Shown piece after piece: positions 19,155 to 29,573 of a stretch of 64,000 nucleotides of DNA. The notes under the pieces are model-generated. The model was given only the letters and a program-made list of their open reading frames with translations, was not told the origin of the DNA and searched no databases. The translations under genes and the position numbers were made by a program. The first letter of the stretch is position 1. The number at the start of each line of letters is the position of its first letter. The DNA comes from Pythium myriotylum (taxonomy: Eukaryota; Oomycota; Peronosporomycetes; Pythiales; Pythiaceae): contig JALJCQ010000026.1 in NCBI GenBank assembly GCA_023091665.1, forward strand, positions 248,001-312,000. Direction: 5' to 3'.

Positions 19155-19735
19155 AGCTTCTGCTGAACGTCGAAGTGTTGCGACATCCTATAGAGATGGA
19201 TTGTCCGTGGAATGATGAGATCCCTCTTCCTGGAATTTTGTGATGCGGGGCTGTCTGCTTGTTTCTTCAGATTGCTTAGCGAGAGATCGACACCCAGCGT
19301 GGACTTCTTCGCAGCATTCAGTGTGACGAGAGAATGAACCCACGTGTCATTTTCTTTCAATGAATCCATTGTTCACCGAAACTCGTACAGTTGAAAGAGA
19401 GATCCCCATATCAGGTAGTGGGGTAGTTCCACTTGGAAAATGTATGGAGAGAGATATAAAGTTGACACTTCAATTGTGGACCTTGGGCTTGGGTGCAGTT
19501 CTTGCACTGGTCTTATGAACTCATCATTGAGAAATGAGAAAGATCTGTGATGGCTGACCAGCTTTGACGCCTGACCAGGGATGAGAACCCAGCAGCTACT
19601 CTACTCATATCACTTGTGATTGAAGACCGAGACAACTTAAGAAGCCGTTGGGTTGAAGAACTCTCGACAACTTTCAACCCACGGTCAGACGAGATGAGAG
19701 GCAGCAAGTTGCCGCGCCTGCAAATTCCCGCGCTT
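19155..19735. other. Intergenic
   Basis: About 580 bp; nothing beyond short frames and AT-rich stretches around 19380-19460. Confidence 0.4.
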
Positions 19736-19748
19736 TCATTTTCATTTC
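19736..19748 (+). promoter_or_regulatory. Overlapping initiators
   Basis: TCATTTTCATTTC contains two overlapping TCAYTYY matches 20-33 bp before the ATG at 19769. This favours that ATG over the in-frame ATGs at 19616 and 19694. Confidence 0.45.
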
Positions 19749-19768
19749 TGCGTTCGTCTACACAAGCC

Positions 19769-20158
19769 ATGACCAACTGGATCAAGAGTGAGAAGTGTGG
19801 CGACGACAACAGCCACTCGGACGGTTACTCGTCCGCCGACTCGACCGAGACATGTCGGTACAACGGATGCTCCTGTCCGAACCTCCGTGTAGTCCTTCCG
19901 AATGGATCGCTACATCGCTATTGTGAGCACCACCGCGTACGTGCCCCACACTCGGACCGTCGCCAGCGACAGCGCGACCGCCTCCTTCGCTATCTCGTCA
20001 ACGCATTACAGAACGGGGACCCGATCCAGGGCCTGGACGACGAAAGCGAGGACACGACGCCGCGTCGACGCCCGCGGCTCGTCCTGCTCGGGAACCAGCA
20101 GACGCTCATCCTCGGCGTCGTGCTCTCGGACCGTCGAGAGCTTGAGCAGGAAGCTTAA
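19769..20158 (+). CDS. Small Cys/His (zinc-binding-like) basic protein
   Basis: With the chosen start (MTNWIKSEK) the protein has 129 residues. The centre carries CRYNGCSCPNLRV followed by NGSLHRYCEHHR, a Cys-x4-Cys-x-Cys...Cys-x2-His arrangement that could bind zinc. A strongly basic stretch (HSDRRQRQRDRLLRYL) resembling a DNA- or RNA-contacting helix comes next, and a short hydrophobic C-terminus ends the protein. I do not recognise the family; a small nuclear DNA-binding protein is a guess from composition. Its last 27 coding bases lie inside a 146-bp tandem duplication that continues downstream. Confidence 0.55.
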   Translation: MTNWIKSEKCGDDNSHSDGYSSADSTETCRYNGCSCPNLRVVLPNGSLHRYCEHHRVRAPHSDRRQRQRDRLLRYLVNALQNGDPIQGLDDESEDTTPRRRPRLVLLGNQQTLILGVVLSDRRELEQEA

Positions 20159-20355
20159 ACTCGACAATCGTTCTTGAAGACGTCGGTGCATATTTCAACA
20201 AGAGAGTGAGAGAAAGAAAGAAAGGAGAGTGGAGGGGGAAGATTTACTACAAGAATCGCCACCCACGAGTCCACCGTCTCTCAGATCGTCGAGAGCTGGA
20301 CCAGCAAGCTCAAACACGACGATCGTACTCAAGACGTCGGTGCATATTTCATTAA

Positions 20356-20392
<37 letters not shown>

Positions 20393-20432
20393 CACTTCAA
20401 ATCAAAAGCACCACCACCCAGAAGTCCACCGT
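20132..20432 (+). repeat. 146-bp tandem duplication
   Basis: Copies at 20132-20277 and 20287-20432 share CGTCGAGAGCT, AAGACGTCGGTGCATATTTC, AAGAGAGTGAGAGA and the end GTCCACCGT; both are 146 bp and they are separated by 9 bp. The first copy includes the 3' end and stop codon of the gene at 19769. The second contains an (AG)n run (about 20361-20388) where the first has imperfect AAAG units. Confidence 0.75.
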
Positions 20433-20941
20433 AAGCTTCTTCTTCTTCTTTTTTTATGCATGGCATCTCGCCCATCAACAGCTTCAACGCGGCGATTGCG
20501 TGCGGCGTCCCGATCCTCGCGAGCTCCACGCGAAGTTACTCACTGCGTGGCGTGTTCACGTTGACGCCTCACGACGATGGCGACGCGACGCCACATGCCC
20601 TCGCGACCGATCGATTGGAAGGACCACTCTGCTCCATCGCAATGGATTACCAGTGCCTCCCACCGTGGCACGCTGCTAGTCAGAGCCCCCCATCCTCGCA
20701 AGCTTCATTCGTCATGTTGAAGTCGCTGTCACCGCGATGACAACGGGCACTTGGGGCACATCAAATCGTGTGGTCCACCTGAAAGCATGTGGTTTGAGTA
20801 CTGTGGTAATGTGGTACACACTATCTACGTGGACCAGCCGCTCTGTTGGAACGTTCTCAAACTAGGTGCCGTCTGAGATCCCCGGAATTTCGAACTCGCC
20901 CGCGGAGCGGCTGGGTGTCAACTGGACGAACCGGGCGCCAC
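20433..20941. other. Intergenic
   Basis: A 94-codon frame at 20456-20740 lacks any supporting feature. An inverted pair TGGTCCAC / GTGGACCA lies about 50 bp apart near 20772 and 20830. Nothing else is seen. Confidence 0.35.
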
Positions 20942-21025
20942 TCCGGAGAAAGACAGCTGGCCTGACCACGACGTTACGGTATCGGTCGCCATCCGGACAG
21001 GTGTCCGGAGAAATCAAGCTCCGGA
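20942..21025 (+). promoter_or_regulatory. Cluster of four TCCGGA sites
   Basis: TCCGGA occurs at 20942, 20992, 21004 and 21020, 95-180 bp upstream of the ATG at 21119. Similar clusters precede the genes at 34076, 39771 and 49646. Confidence 0.4.
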
Positions 21026-21118
21026 TGTGGCCGCACAGCACCGAGACGCCCCCTGGGCGCGGGTGACATATCCGCTCGGGTCCCACAGCTCAAATTCGCC
21101 TCAGCCGCGCACAGCATC

Positions 21119-21736
21119 ATGGCCTCGACCTCGACATCGCCCGTCACCACCACGACCACCGCGTTCATGCGCCGCCGCTCGAGCGCCGCGAGCCTCGCCG
21201 ACGCCGACGCCGACGGCTCCAAGGTGCTCGACTCGCTCACGGCGTTCTTCCTGCCCGAGGCCGCGGCCGTGGTCTCCGAGACCGTGCCGACCGACCTCAC
21301 CGAGAGCCTGCTCGCGTTCGACGTCGACGAGGCCCAGCAGGACGAGGACGAGTACAACCTCCCGGTCTCGATCCTGCCCATGTCGCCGACGCCGTCGCCG
21401 CGCGCCCGCAGCGCCAGCGCGCTCTCGACCGCCGCGCTCGAGTCGGCCACGGCCGCCATCTCGTCCTGGTTCACGTACGAGGACTTTGAAGGCGACGCCG
21501 ACGCGCTCGAGGACGAGTACGCCAGCGAGCCCGACGACGACTTCCTCATGGACGACTACGAGCAGCCCAAGCGCGGGACGCTCGAGCCGGAACGGGAACA
21601 GGAGCCGGAGCCGGAGCCGATGCCCACGCCCGCCAAGCTCTCGCTCATCGCCGAGGAAGAGTACGCGCCGAGCGTCGCGTCGCCGCAGGCCTGGAGCGTC
21701 AAGTCGCTCGGCTGGCCCTGGGCGCGCGCCAACTGA
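21119..21736 (+). CDS. Acidic, low-complexity hypothetical protein
   Basis: The protein has 205 residues. The N-terminus is a run of Ser/Thr (STSTSPVTTTTT) followed by MRRRSSAASL, a likely phosphorylation site. The rest is acidic with scattered aromatic residues (AAISSWFTYEDFEGDADALEDEY) and a Glu/Pro repeat (EPEREQEPEPEPMP), ending in a Trp-containing tail (AWSVKSLGWPWARAN). It is mostly disordered, with no signal peptide or membrane segment. Codons are strongly GC-ending, as in the neighbouring G-beta gene, which supports a real gene. I recognise no family. Confidence 0.65.
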   Translation: MASTSTSPVTTTTTAFMRRRSSAASLADADADGSKVLDSLTAFFLPEAAAVVSETVPTDLTESLLAFDVDEAQQDEDEYNLPVSILPMSPTPSPRARSASALSTAALESATAAISSWFTYEDFEGDADALEDEYASEPDDDFLMDDYEQPKRGTLEPEREQEPEPEPMPTPAKLSLIAEEEYAPSVASPQAWSVKSLGWPWARAN

Positions 21737-22192
21737 GCGCACGGCGTTCCTGCGTCGTCTTTTTTTTTTTTAACTTATCGGAGACCGTCGACAAGCGACT
21801 CGCTCTCTCCGCGCCACTCGCGACGCGCAGTGTGCCGCCCACCGATCGAAGGTGGCGCATGTACAGACACACACACACACGCCGTCGAACTACGCCTAGA
21901 CGTCCACCGTAAATGCCAGTGCTGTGAAAAGTATATTATTCCATGAAGTTGCTCTTGTGTTGCGCTTGCGTTGCGCCGTACCCAGAATCTGTTCTCTCAG
22001 TACATTTCCATGTTCCACAGAAGGAACGGAAACTTCCGCGGAACGTTGGGAATGTGTTCCAGACCCCAGAGCGTAACCCCCCCCCCTTCCTCCAACAATA
22101 GCGACGCCGACAAAGCGCCGCGAAACGACGCCACGCGCTCTTCCTCTTCCTCGTAGCTCCTGAGCAGCTCTTCTTCTCGCAGCCTCGTGCTT
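21737..22192. other. Intergenic before G-beta
   Basis: Contains a T run (about 21761), an (AC)n microsatellite (about 21861-21880), GGAAC/GTTCC repeats around 22014-22062 and a C run near 22078. No gene is seen. Confidence 0.45.
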
Positions 22193-22193
22193 G

Positions 22194-22224
<31 letters not shown>

Positions 22225-22240
22225 GCTCTCTCTCTCTCTC
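22193..22240 (+). repeat. (TC)n microsatellite in the 5' leader
   Basis: A nearly pure TC tract ends 10 bp before the G-beta ATG. Pyrimidine-rich leaders are common before strongly expressed oomycete genes. Confidence 0.7.
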
Positions 22241-22250
22241 GTGGTCCAGA

Positions 22251-23285
22251 ATGGCGGACGCGGCGGAACTCAAGAAGAAGTGCGAGCAGCTCAAGGAAAA
22301 GATCGAAAAGACGCGCGAGGCCAAGTCGGACGGCGGCTTCAAGTCGGCGGGCGCCGCCGCCGGCGCCAAGCCCATCCCGGCCGCGCCCAAGTGCCGCCGG
22401 CTGCTCAAGGGCCACTTCGGCAAGATCTACGCCATGCAGTGGGGCGGCGACTCGACGTCGCTCGTCTCGGCCTCGCAGGACGGCAAGCTCATCGTCTGGA
22501 ACGCGCAGACCACCAACAAGATCCAGGCCATCCCGCTGCGCTCCTCGTGGGTCATGACCTGCGCCTTTGAGCAGAAGCAGCGCAACATGGTCGCCTGCGG
22601 AGGGCTCGACAACCTCTGCTCCATCTTCCACCTCTCGCAGGCCCAGGTCATGCGCGCCACCAAAGAGCTCGCGGCCCACGACGGCTACCTCAGCTGCTGC
22701 CGCTTCATCGACGAGACCCAGATCGTCACGAGCTCGGGCGACTCCAACTGCATCCTCTGGGACGTCGAAAGCGGAGAGGTCAAGACCACGTTCCGCGAGC
22801 ACTCGGGCGACGTCATGTCCGTGAGCATCAACCCACACAACCCCAACATGTTCATCAGCGGCTCGTGTGACTCGACTGCCAAGGTCTGGGACATCCGCAC
22901 GGGCAAGACCACGCACACGTTCCACGGCCATGAGTCGGACATCAACTCGGTCGACTTTTTCCCGAGCGGCAACGCGCTCGGCACGGGCTCGGACGACTCG
23001 TCCTGCCGCCTCTTCGACCTGCGCGCCTACGGCGAGCTCAACAACTTTTCCAACGACAAGATCCTCTGCGGCATCACGAGCGTGTCTTTCTCCAAGAGCG
23101 GCCGCTTCCTCTTCGCCGGCTACGACGACTACAACTGCTACTGCTGGGACGTGCTCAGCTCCACGGGACAGCACATCTACCAGCTCGCGGGCCACGAGAA
23201 CCGCGTGAGCTGTCTCGGCGTGAACCCGGCCGGCCAGGCACTGTGCACGGGCAGCTGGGACACATTACTCAAGATCTGGGCCTAG
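22251..23285 (+). CDS. gpb1: Heterotrimeric G-protein beta subunit
   Basis: This 344-residue protein is the length expected of G-beta. The N-terminal coiled coil ([20 protein letters not shown]) pairs with G-gamma. A seven-bladed WD40 propeller follows, with blades ending in W-D/N motifs ([42 protein letters not shown]) and GH-type starts ([51 protein letters not shown]). It acts at the plasma membrane with G-alpha and G-gamma; in oomycetes G-beta is needed for sporulation. The start is the ATG directly after the TC tract; the frame extends further 5' but only through that tract. No intron is present. Confidence 0.95.
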   Translation: MADAAELKKKCEQLKEKIEKTREAKSDGGFKSAGAAAGAKPIPAAPKCRRLLKGHFGKIYAMQWGGDSTSLVSASQDGKLIVWNAQTTNKIQAIPLRSSWVMTCAFEQKQRNMVACGGLDNLCSIFHLSQAQVMRATKELAAHDGYLSCCRFIDETQIVTSSGDSNCILWDVESGEVKTTFREHSGDVMSVSINPHNPNMFISGSCDSTAKVWDIRTGKTTHTFHGHESDINSVDFFPSGNALGTGSDDSSCRLFDLRAYGELNNFSNDKILCGITSVSFSKSGRFLFAGYDDYNCYCWDVLSSTGQHIYQLAGHENRVSCLGVNPAGQALCTGSWDTLLKIWA

Positions 23286-23450
23286 AGGCTGAGCTAAGAT
23301 GTCGCGATAACGGGCGAGTCCCAGGCAGGCTCGCGTGTAGGAAGACTGGTGCATTTTCGAGATTACTCTGTATATTTACCCTAGGCAGCCTCGCATAACT
23401 GAACAATACGAGGGGGAGAAAAAAACATTGGTGCGACGTGCTGTTCTTCT

Positions 23451-25276
23451 TCAGGTCGGTATGGGAGCTGCTGGTGGTGGCTGGCCCAGCACAAAGGTGT
23501 GGATGTAGTCCTTGGTGTGCTGAATGCGTTCCTCTAAGTAGTCAAGATGCTGGCGAAACTCAAACCACTCGATACGGCGACTCTGATTAGTGTCTAGCGT
23601 CGCCATGAGCTCGTTGGCGAGCCCCGTGATGAGCGAGTGGACGACATCCGACTGCGATTGGCGTCTTGCGCTTATTGTGCTAGACTCGACTGGTTGTAAC
23701 TGGTCAGTTTTCTCGTGCGAATCTTCGTTGTCACTGAGTAGCTCTTTCTCGACCTTGCGTCTCGCGTCTTTGTCGCTCTCCAGCAGCTTCAACAGACTTT
23801 CCAACAAGATCGGCTTGAGCCCGTTGATCAACTCCTGGATCGTCAGCAAGGCATCGCCATTGCGGTCGGCGCTTGTGAAAAGCAATTTAATCTGGGTGGT
23901 GAAACTGAAATTTCCAGTCCTCGCATCGCTTTCAACGGCATAAGACACCCATTCATGCGCGCTGAGCACGCCATTCATGTCTTTATCGAGCGATTTCATC
24001 ACCGTCCCGACGAGTTGGAGACTTGGCTCTTTGCCGCGCATTAGCCACAACAGAATCTTGAGTTCTTTCAGATCGATCACGTGTTGTTTATCCTCATCAG
24101 CCACGATGAAGGCAACGTAGGAACCCAACACCATGCTGAACACGTCCAGCGTTATAAACGAGTCCACCGCTCGATTTGGTACGTGGCTCGTGGACGGCGC
24201 AGACGCTTGAAGAATTTTCTGCATCGTCTCAACGAGATACGCACTCTCTGCCGGAGTTGTCTCTGGAAACTTGGCGTGGATGATCTCTGTACACGTCTCG
24301 AGTGAGCACGCAAGCTGTTTACGGCCGCGTGTGTCAATAATCGGCGAGCCAAGTTTCATGAACTCTTCGCAGAGCTGCTTCATATACTCGTCGTACTGCA
24401 CTTGGTTGTCATAAATTAAGCGCGCCGATGCGAACCGCTTCAGATAGACCAGCAGACTCGGCTCGTGCATCGCCCACACCGAAAACTCGGACAGCGAGAT
24501 TTGGCCATTGCGGTCGCGGTCGATAGAGGCAAAGGCGCCCTGTGCGAGCTCTTCGAGTCTCTCGGTGTCGGGCCGTTCAAGTCCGACCACCTTGCAGAGC
24601 CCACGGGTCGTGCAGAGCATGAGCAGCACGAGCTCGCTCTCGGAGATTTCCTTCGAGTGGTCGAAATCGAACCTGCCGTATAAATCGTAACGTTAGCGGA
24701 GAGAAATCCTGCGTAAATGGCAAAGGTGCGACTCTCACAAATCGAAGAGCAACGGGATTTTCTCCTCCATGGAGCACTTGCAATAAACGATCACAACCGC
24801 AAATACCTCCATGACGTCGACCTGGATAAGAGTAGACCGCTCCATCAGATCCTAGTTCAGCATCAGTTTAGACTGGACGAGAGTGATAAAACACCTTGCC
24901 GAGATCCCAGCAGTCGAACAACTTGAAGTGCTCGCTCGAGTCTTGACAAATCAGCGAGAAAATCTCGTCGAACTCGTCTTCTGTGACGGTCATTTTGTCC
25001 CCCACAGTCTCTTGGAGCGTGTCGAAGTTGCTCTTCGCGACCGTGTAGTCTTGCACGGTTGCTTTATCAAATACAACGATGTGAGATTATTCATTGAGAC
25101 AAGCTGTGAAAACAGACTTGGCCTCACCATTCTTATAGTCCTACACGACACAGAAAAGCAGCCGAACGAGCTCAGAAGAATACAGCAAAACCACTTTGAA
25201 CACAACCACGTACCTTCAGAGGAGACTCTTCTTCTACGATGATGCGCTCGACGCCCTCCGTCAAGGCGTTCCCCAT
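23451..25276 (-). CDS. Five-exon multi-EF-hand calcium-binding protein
   Basis: I read the minus strand as exons 25276-25214, 25140-25128, 25061-24895, 24851-24739 and 24672-23451. Introns are GT-AG and keep the frame, giving 525 residues. The N-terminus MGNALTEG fits N-myristoylation. Canonical 12-residue calcium loops are visible: DFDHSKEISESE (about 121), DRDRNGQISLSE (about 170), DEDKQHVIDLKE (about 311), DKDMNGVLSAHE (about 348), DRNGDALLTIQE (about 388) and DTNQSRRIEWFE (about 479). Exons 2 and 3 are supported mainly by frame and splice sites; the 13-nt exon is the least certain. A membrane-tethered calcium sensor is a fair inference; I recognise no enzymatic domain. Confidence 0.75.
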
Positions 25277-25445
25277 TGCGGGATGTCCAGGTGATCTCAC
25301 CAAGGAGATCTTGAAACGACGTGGACGAACCAACCCACTGATTGGTCTATAATCGCAATATTTCGATACCCATTTGCTGAAAATCCACCGATCTCTATAT
25401 TGTGATATGGATACAGAATACGAATTGCTGATTAGGATATTGCCT

Positions 25446-26906
25446 TTACTCGCTGTCGAAGCGCTCGACCGAGTGCTTGGTCAATGGCAGCAGCACGAGC
25501 TCGAGCATCATGCCGGCCAAGTACACAAACGACGTGATGAGGAAGCAGACGCGGTAGCCGTAGCTGTCGATGATGAAGCCGCCGATGACGGCCGAGCCCG
25601 ACCACGAAAACACCGAGAGCCCTTCAAGGGCGTTCCAGCGCGCGCGAATCTCCTTGGGCACGTGGTCCATGAGGATCGAACGGCGTAGCGGTTGCGAGCA
25701 GCGCATCATGCCGCCGCGCATGAGGAAGAGCACGAGCTGGAACGCGAGCGGGCGCGCAAACGACATGAGGAAGAGACAGACGAGCGAGAACAAGCGCGTG
25801 ACCACGATGATCGGCATGCGGCCGAGGGCGCGCGAGCTGCGCTGGCTCACCCACGAGAGCGCCATGACGAGGATCGGCTGCAGCATGAACAGGATGCTCA
25901 CTTGGATCGGGGTCATGCCGTACTCTTCCTTGAAAAAGAGTGGGAAAAAGTTGATAGTCATCCCGGCGCCGTTGCTGATGATAAAGTCGGACGCGAAGAT
26001 GAGCCACGGGATGTGGGTCGAGTTGAAGCACCAGAAAGTAGCAACCTTGGCGTCGTGGTGCGCCGAATCCGTCGTCTTGGCGGCTAGCGGAGACGTCGTC
26101 ACAAGCGCAGTCTTCTCCGTGGGCTTGGACTCGGTGGCGTCACCGTCCTTCACGTCGTCGTAATCGTACTCGATCTCCATCTCATTGTTGACGACCGACG
26201 GTGTGCGCAGAGGCTGCTCACTCGTTTGTGACACGCGGCTTAGCGACCGCGCGCGCTCGCCGATCTCGACGTCGTTCGTCGTGGCGAGTTCTTCGAACTC
26301 GTTCTCGAGCGCGTAGTCGTCGTTGAAGCGGAAGAGCAGGCATGCCGTGATGGCCATGAGCACGGTGCCAAACTCGAGTACGTGCGTGAGCTCGTTGATC
26401 TGCCAGACGTCGCCGTAGTAGAGGAAGAGCAGCACGGCGATGAGCGGACCGAGCACCATCGCGAGGTTGCCGACATTGTACTTGATCATGAATGGGAAGG
26501 AGCGCTGGCCGTGCGGGATCGAATCGGCGAAGAGCGCCTCGAGCGCCGGGTTGTTGAAGGCCGAGAACATGCCCCAGATGCCGAAGACGACGTAGAGCAG
26601 CGTCATGGAGGTCTGCTCGACCGCGAGGAACGTGAGCGCGGACGCGAGCAGCCCGACGACGCCAGAGATCTTGAGGATCGTGTCGCGGCGCGTCTTGTCG
26701 GCGAAGTAGCCCGCTGGCAGCGAGAAGACGAGCTGCGAGATGCCCTGGATGCCCTTGACGACGCCCACGGGCTTGTTCGAGTTGGTGAGCACGAAGACGA
26801 AGCCGGCGATGATCTGCTGGAAGAGGATCGAGCGCGCGGCCCAGAGGAAGAAGGTGGCGACGTACGCCGTGCGCACGTTGCGGTTGATCTGCCGCCAGTG
26901 GCTCAT
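25446..26906 (-). CDS. Major facilitator superfamily transporter
   Basis: The start at MSHWRQINRNVRT was chosen because the paralogue at 42491 aligns from there; an upstream in-frame ATG at 26963 adds 19 residues. The product has 486 residues with about 12 transmembrane helices in two sets of six. The MFS motif A appears as GYFADKTRRD after helix 2. A long acidic loop (about residues 215-275) separates the halves, as in most MFS proteins. The second half shows FIISNGAGMTINFFPLFFKEEY and RMPIIVVTRL. The substrate is unknown. No intron is seen, unlike its paralogue. Confidence 0.8.
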   Translation of the reverse strand: MSHWRQINRNVRTAYVATFFLWAARSILFQQIIAGFVFVLTNSNKPVGVVKGIQGISQLVFSLPAGYFADKTRRDTILKISGVVGLLASALTFLAVEQTSMTLLYVVFGIWGMFSAFNNPALEALFADSIPHGQRSFPFMIKYNVGNLAMVLGPLIAVLLFLYYGDVWQINELTHVLEFGTVLMAITACLLFRFNDDYALENEFEELATTNDVEIGERARSLSRVSQTSEQPLRTPSVVNNEMEIEYDYDDVKDGDATESKPTEKTALVTTSPLAAKTTDSAHHDAKVATFWCFNSTHIPWLIFASDFIISNGAGMTINFFPLFFKEEYGMTPIQVSILFMLQPILVMALSWVSQRSSRALGRMPIIVVTRLFSLVCLFLMSFARPLAFQLVLFLMRGGMMRCSQPLRRSILMDHVPKEIRARWNALEGLSVFSWSGSAVIGGFIIDSYGYRVCFLITSFVYLAGMMLELVLLPLTKHSVERFDSE

Positions 26907-27308
26907 GGTCGGCGCGAGACGGGAAAAGCGCGAATGGCAAAGAGCTGAGGCGGCAGCTCCCAAAAGGACTCACGAGATCGAAGATGACACCGGTGAGGAG
27001 CTAGCTCACAAGAAGGATCATGACAGGCGGTCACGATCGGTGATTGGATGCAAAAAGATGGAGATCACTTACATTTCAACCAGTAATACGTCCAAAAGTT
27101 CAAAAAGATGCCTTTGATTGGTGGAAAAGACGGGTGATGACGCAGTTGAATGTCACACAAAAGATCGAACCACTCAGATTGCCGAGCTCTGTCACGTCGA
27201 GACGCGTGATCTCACGGCAACAGGGTTCTGAGAGGCGCTGGCGGCTCCTCACGACTGATCAGGACAACAGCAAGTCTCAATTTACATCCACAACTTCATT
27301 TAATAGCG
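26907..27308. other. Intergenic
   Basis: About 400 bp between the MFS 5' end and the 3' end of the first BT1 gene; nothing recognised. Confidence 0.4.
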
Positions 27309-29000
27309 TTAGCATCCGTCGCCACCGGCGATGATGAGGCAGGACGTGCTGTCGAAGATACCCATGAGATTAGTGGAGACCGACCAGACAAAGGCGAACG
27401 AGACGAAGAGCACTGTGAGCACGCCGAGCACGCGGCTGGAGCCGCCGTTACGCTTGAGCTCCTGAGTGGCTTCTTTTTGCGGTGGGAGAGCGAAGAGGAA
27501 GAGCCACGAGATGACACTGCTGCCGTACATGATGAGGATCGTGTACGTGAGGTCCCAGCGCACGGCGTTCGTGTCGGTCTTGATGCGTTCGTTCGAGAGG
27601 TCCCAGTTGCGGTCGATGATCTTGGTCAGCGTGGCCGCGAACGGCGACGAGAGGTTCGAGACCGTCGTGAAGAGCCCGTACATTGCACACTCTTGGCCTT
27701 CGCCAGCGAGTTCGACGATCACGAACGTGCCGATGAGGAAGTTGACGCCGTACGGGAGCTGCGAGGCCACGGGCAGGCCGAGCCAGAACCACTGGCTGCG
27801 GAATAGGTCCCAAACGGTGACGAAGGTCGTGACACCGTCCAAGATGATCACGGTCACGCCCGTGACCACGATCATGACTCGCCAGCTCCAGTGGAGACCG
27901 TACTTGCCCGTGACGGCGATGCCGACCATGAACGCGAACGAGCCGATAATAGTCGAAAGCGTGTTGTTTATGGGCGTGACGTGGACAAGAATGCTCTGCA
28001 CGGGCGTCGACGACGTGTACGTGATGCTTGAAAACATGTTGGCGAAGAAGAGGTAGAACATGACCTGGTACACCGCGCGGGTCTGCACGACGCGCCAGAG
28101 CTCGGCCATGTACTCGGTGAAGTTGGCAGCCTCGTGCTTCTCTTCTTTGATGAAGAACCACGTGATGAGCGTCATCGGCGCCAACACGATGCCCAAGATC
28201 AACATGAGCGTCGGGAAGCTCAGCGAGAAGTCGAAGTCGCCGCCGTACTGGTGGCCGTTGAACGCAAAACCCGTGACCACTTGGCCGACGATGTTGAACG
28301 CTGTGCGCGTGCCGTAGATTGCGGACTGCGTCGTGCCGCGCACAGCGAGGGGCTCACGTTGGGCGAGCTCGACGACGATGCCGTCGGCGCAGACATCGGA
28401 CATCAGATACCCAAAGGCGCTGAGCATCATGAGCAGCACGTATTTCCCACCGCTCGTCGGGGCAGCAGCGTTCGCTCGCGCCACCGCTGCGTTATACGCC
28501 TGCGCATCGTCGACGGGGTCGAGCTTGGCGTCTGCCGGGTTAGCCCAGTAGGGCTTTTCCATGGGTGTGAAGCCCATGATCAACAGCATGATGATGCAAA
28601 TGCTCCAGCCGATGACCATGTAAGGCCGACGGCGGAACCCGAAGATTGGCACGCAGTCAGACAGTAGTCCGTAGAAGAACTTGAAGGACCACGGCAGTTG
28701 CACGAGCGTCGAGGCGGTGACAGCCGTCGCGCCGTTCGTGTTGAGGTAGTTCTGGAGCACGGGGTAGACCGTGGCGGGCAGCACGGCGTCGATGAGTCCC
28801 ACGCCAGCGTACTGGAAGAGCACACCCACGTAGTCTCTGCTGAGAAGGCTCGGTGTCCCACCCTGACGCAGCGCGCCGTCCTCGAGATCGGCTTCAGGGG
28901 TCTTGATGTTTGCGAAGCCATCGGCTTCTTTCGGTTGCGACGTGTTGCTTAAGAACGAGGCACGCTGGGCGATGTCCAACTTGGAGCCGGTGGTCGACAT
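27309..29000 (-). CDS. Folate-biopterin transporter (BT1 family), copy 1
   Basis: This 563-residue membrane protein has about 12 helices. The BT1 family signature is clear: GLIDAVLPATVYPVLQNYL in helix 1, PWSFKFFYGLLSDCVPIFG, RRRPYMVIGWSIC, and FGYLMSDVCADGIVVELAQRE. These proteins carry folates or pterins across the plasma membrane in trypanosomatids, plants and oomycetes; substrate choice cannot be read here. The cytosolic N-terminus (KLDIAQRASFLSN) is shared with the next gene. It lies 3' of a close paralogue in the same orientation, so the pair is a tandem duplication. Confidence 0.9.
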   Translation of the reverse strand: MSTTGSKLDIAQRASFLSNTSQPKEADGFANIKTPEADLEDGALRQGGTPSLLSRDYVGVLFQYAGVGLIDAVLPATVYPVLQNYLNTNGATAVTASTLVQLPWSFKFFYGLLSDCVPIFGFRRRPYMVIGWSICIIMLLIMGFTPMEKPYWANPADAKLDPVDDAQAYNAAVARANAAAPTSGGKYVLLMMLSAFGYLMSDVCADGIVVELAQREPLAVRGTTQSAIYGTRTAFNIVGQVVTGFAFNGHQYGGDFDFSLSFPTLMLILGIVLAPMTLITWFFIKEEKHEAANFTEYMAELWRVVQTRAVYQVMFYLFFANMFSSITYTSSTPVQSILVHVTPINNTLSTIIGSFAFMVGIAVTGKYGLHWSWRVMIVVTGVTVIILDGVTTFVTVWDLFRSQWFWLGLPVASQLPYGVNFLIGTFVIVELAGEGQECAMYGLFTTVSNLSSPFAATLTKIIDRNWDLSNERIKTDTNAVRWDLTYTILIMYGSSVISWLFLFALPPQKEATQELKRNGGSSRVLGVLTVLFVSFAFVWSVSTNLMGIFDSTSCLIIAGGDGC

Positions 29001-29050
29001 GGTCGACCGAAGAGTCTTGGTGCGGCTGGGAGGTTTGTGGAGAACGAAGC

Positions 29051-29064
29051 GAGTTGGCGAATGA
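29051..29064 (-). promoter_or_regulatory. Initiator-like element, BT1 copy 1
   Basis: The minus strand reads TCATTCGCCAACTC, matching the element of the second BT1 gene in position and sequence (one mismatch to TCAYTYY). Confidence 0.4.
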
Positions 29065-29536
29065 GAACTCCACTGGGGGAACTCGGACTGGGAACTAATT
29101 GCTCTTCACTTGATGGGTCATCAAAGAGTGGTCCAGAACAGAAGAACGCCGCTTCCATGGAGCCTCCCTCCTACCGTATCCTGTTCTGTATCGCCTTTCG
29201 CCTGGCTCAGGCGAATGGTAGCCCGTCACAGGCAGTCGAGGAACGGAAAGGCGTCACTCGTGACATGGAGACGCGGTGTCTGCGACGTGAGACGACTTGG
29301 ATTCCTATCTTCCCGTCGAAGCGGTTCGTGGAACGCACGAACGAGTCTCTGTCGCCGAGGCAGTGGTGGAACTTGGACCCATCCTCTGGCTTCGTCCACT
29401 GATCTGATTGCGAATAGGATCGCGTCTATGTGCTAGTGTAGATGAAGCTCATTTCCTCGACGCATGAATCTCTACTTTGCTCAGGAACCTGCAGAATCGA
29501 TCGATGTTGCGATTCGCTCGATAATATCGAGTGAAT
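29065..29536. other. Intergenic
   Basis: Upstream region of BT1 copy 1; frames on the plus strand here lack features of genes. Confidence 0.4.
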
Positions 29537-29573
29537 CCTTTGGCTAAGCACATATAATGTGCTTAGCCAAAGG
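29537..29573. repeat. 37-bp perfect inverted repeat
   Basis: Arms CCTTTGGCTAAGCACAT and ATGTGCTTAGCCAAAGG (17 bp each, perfect) flank ATA. It lies between the two BT1 genes, 187 bp beyond the stop of copy 2. Confidence 0.8.

Noticed and set aside
20456..20740. 94-codon frame after the tandem duplication
   Set aside because: Ordinary composition and no motif; could not be told from chance.
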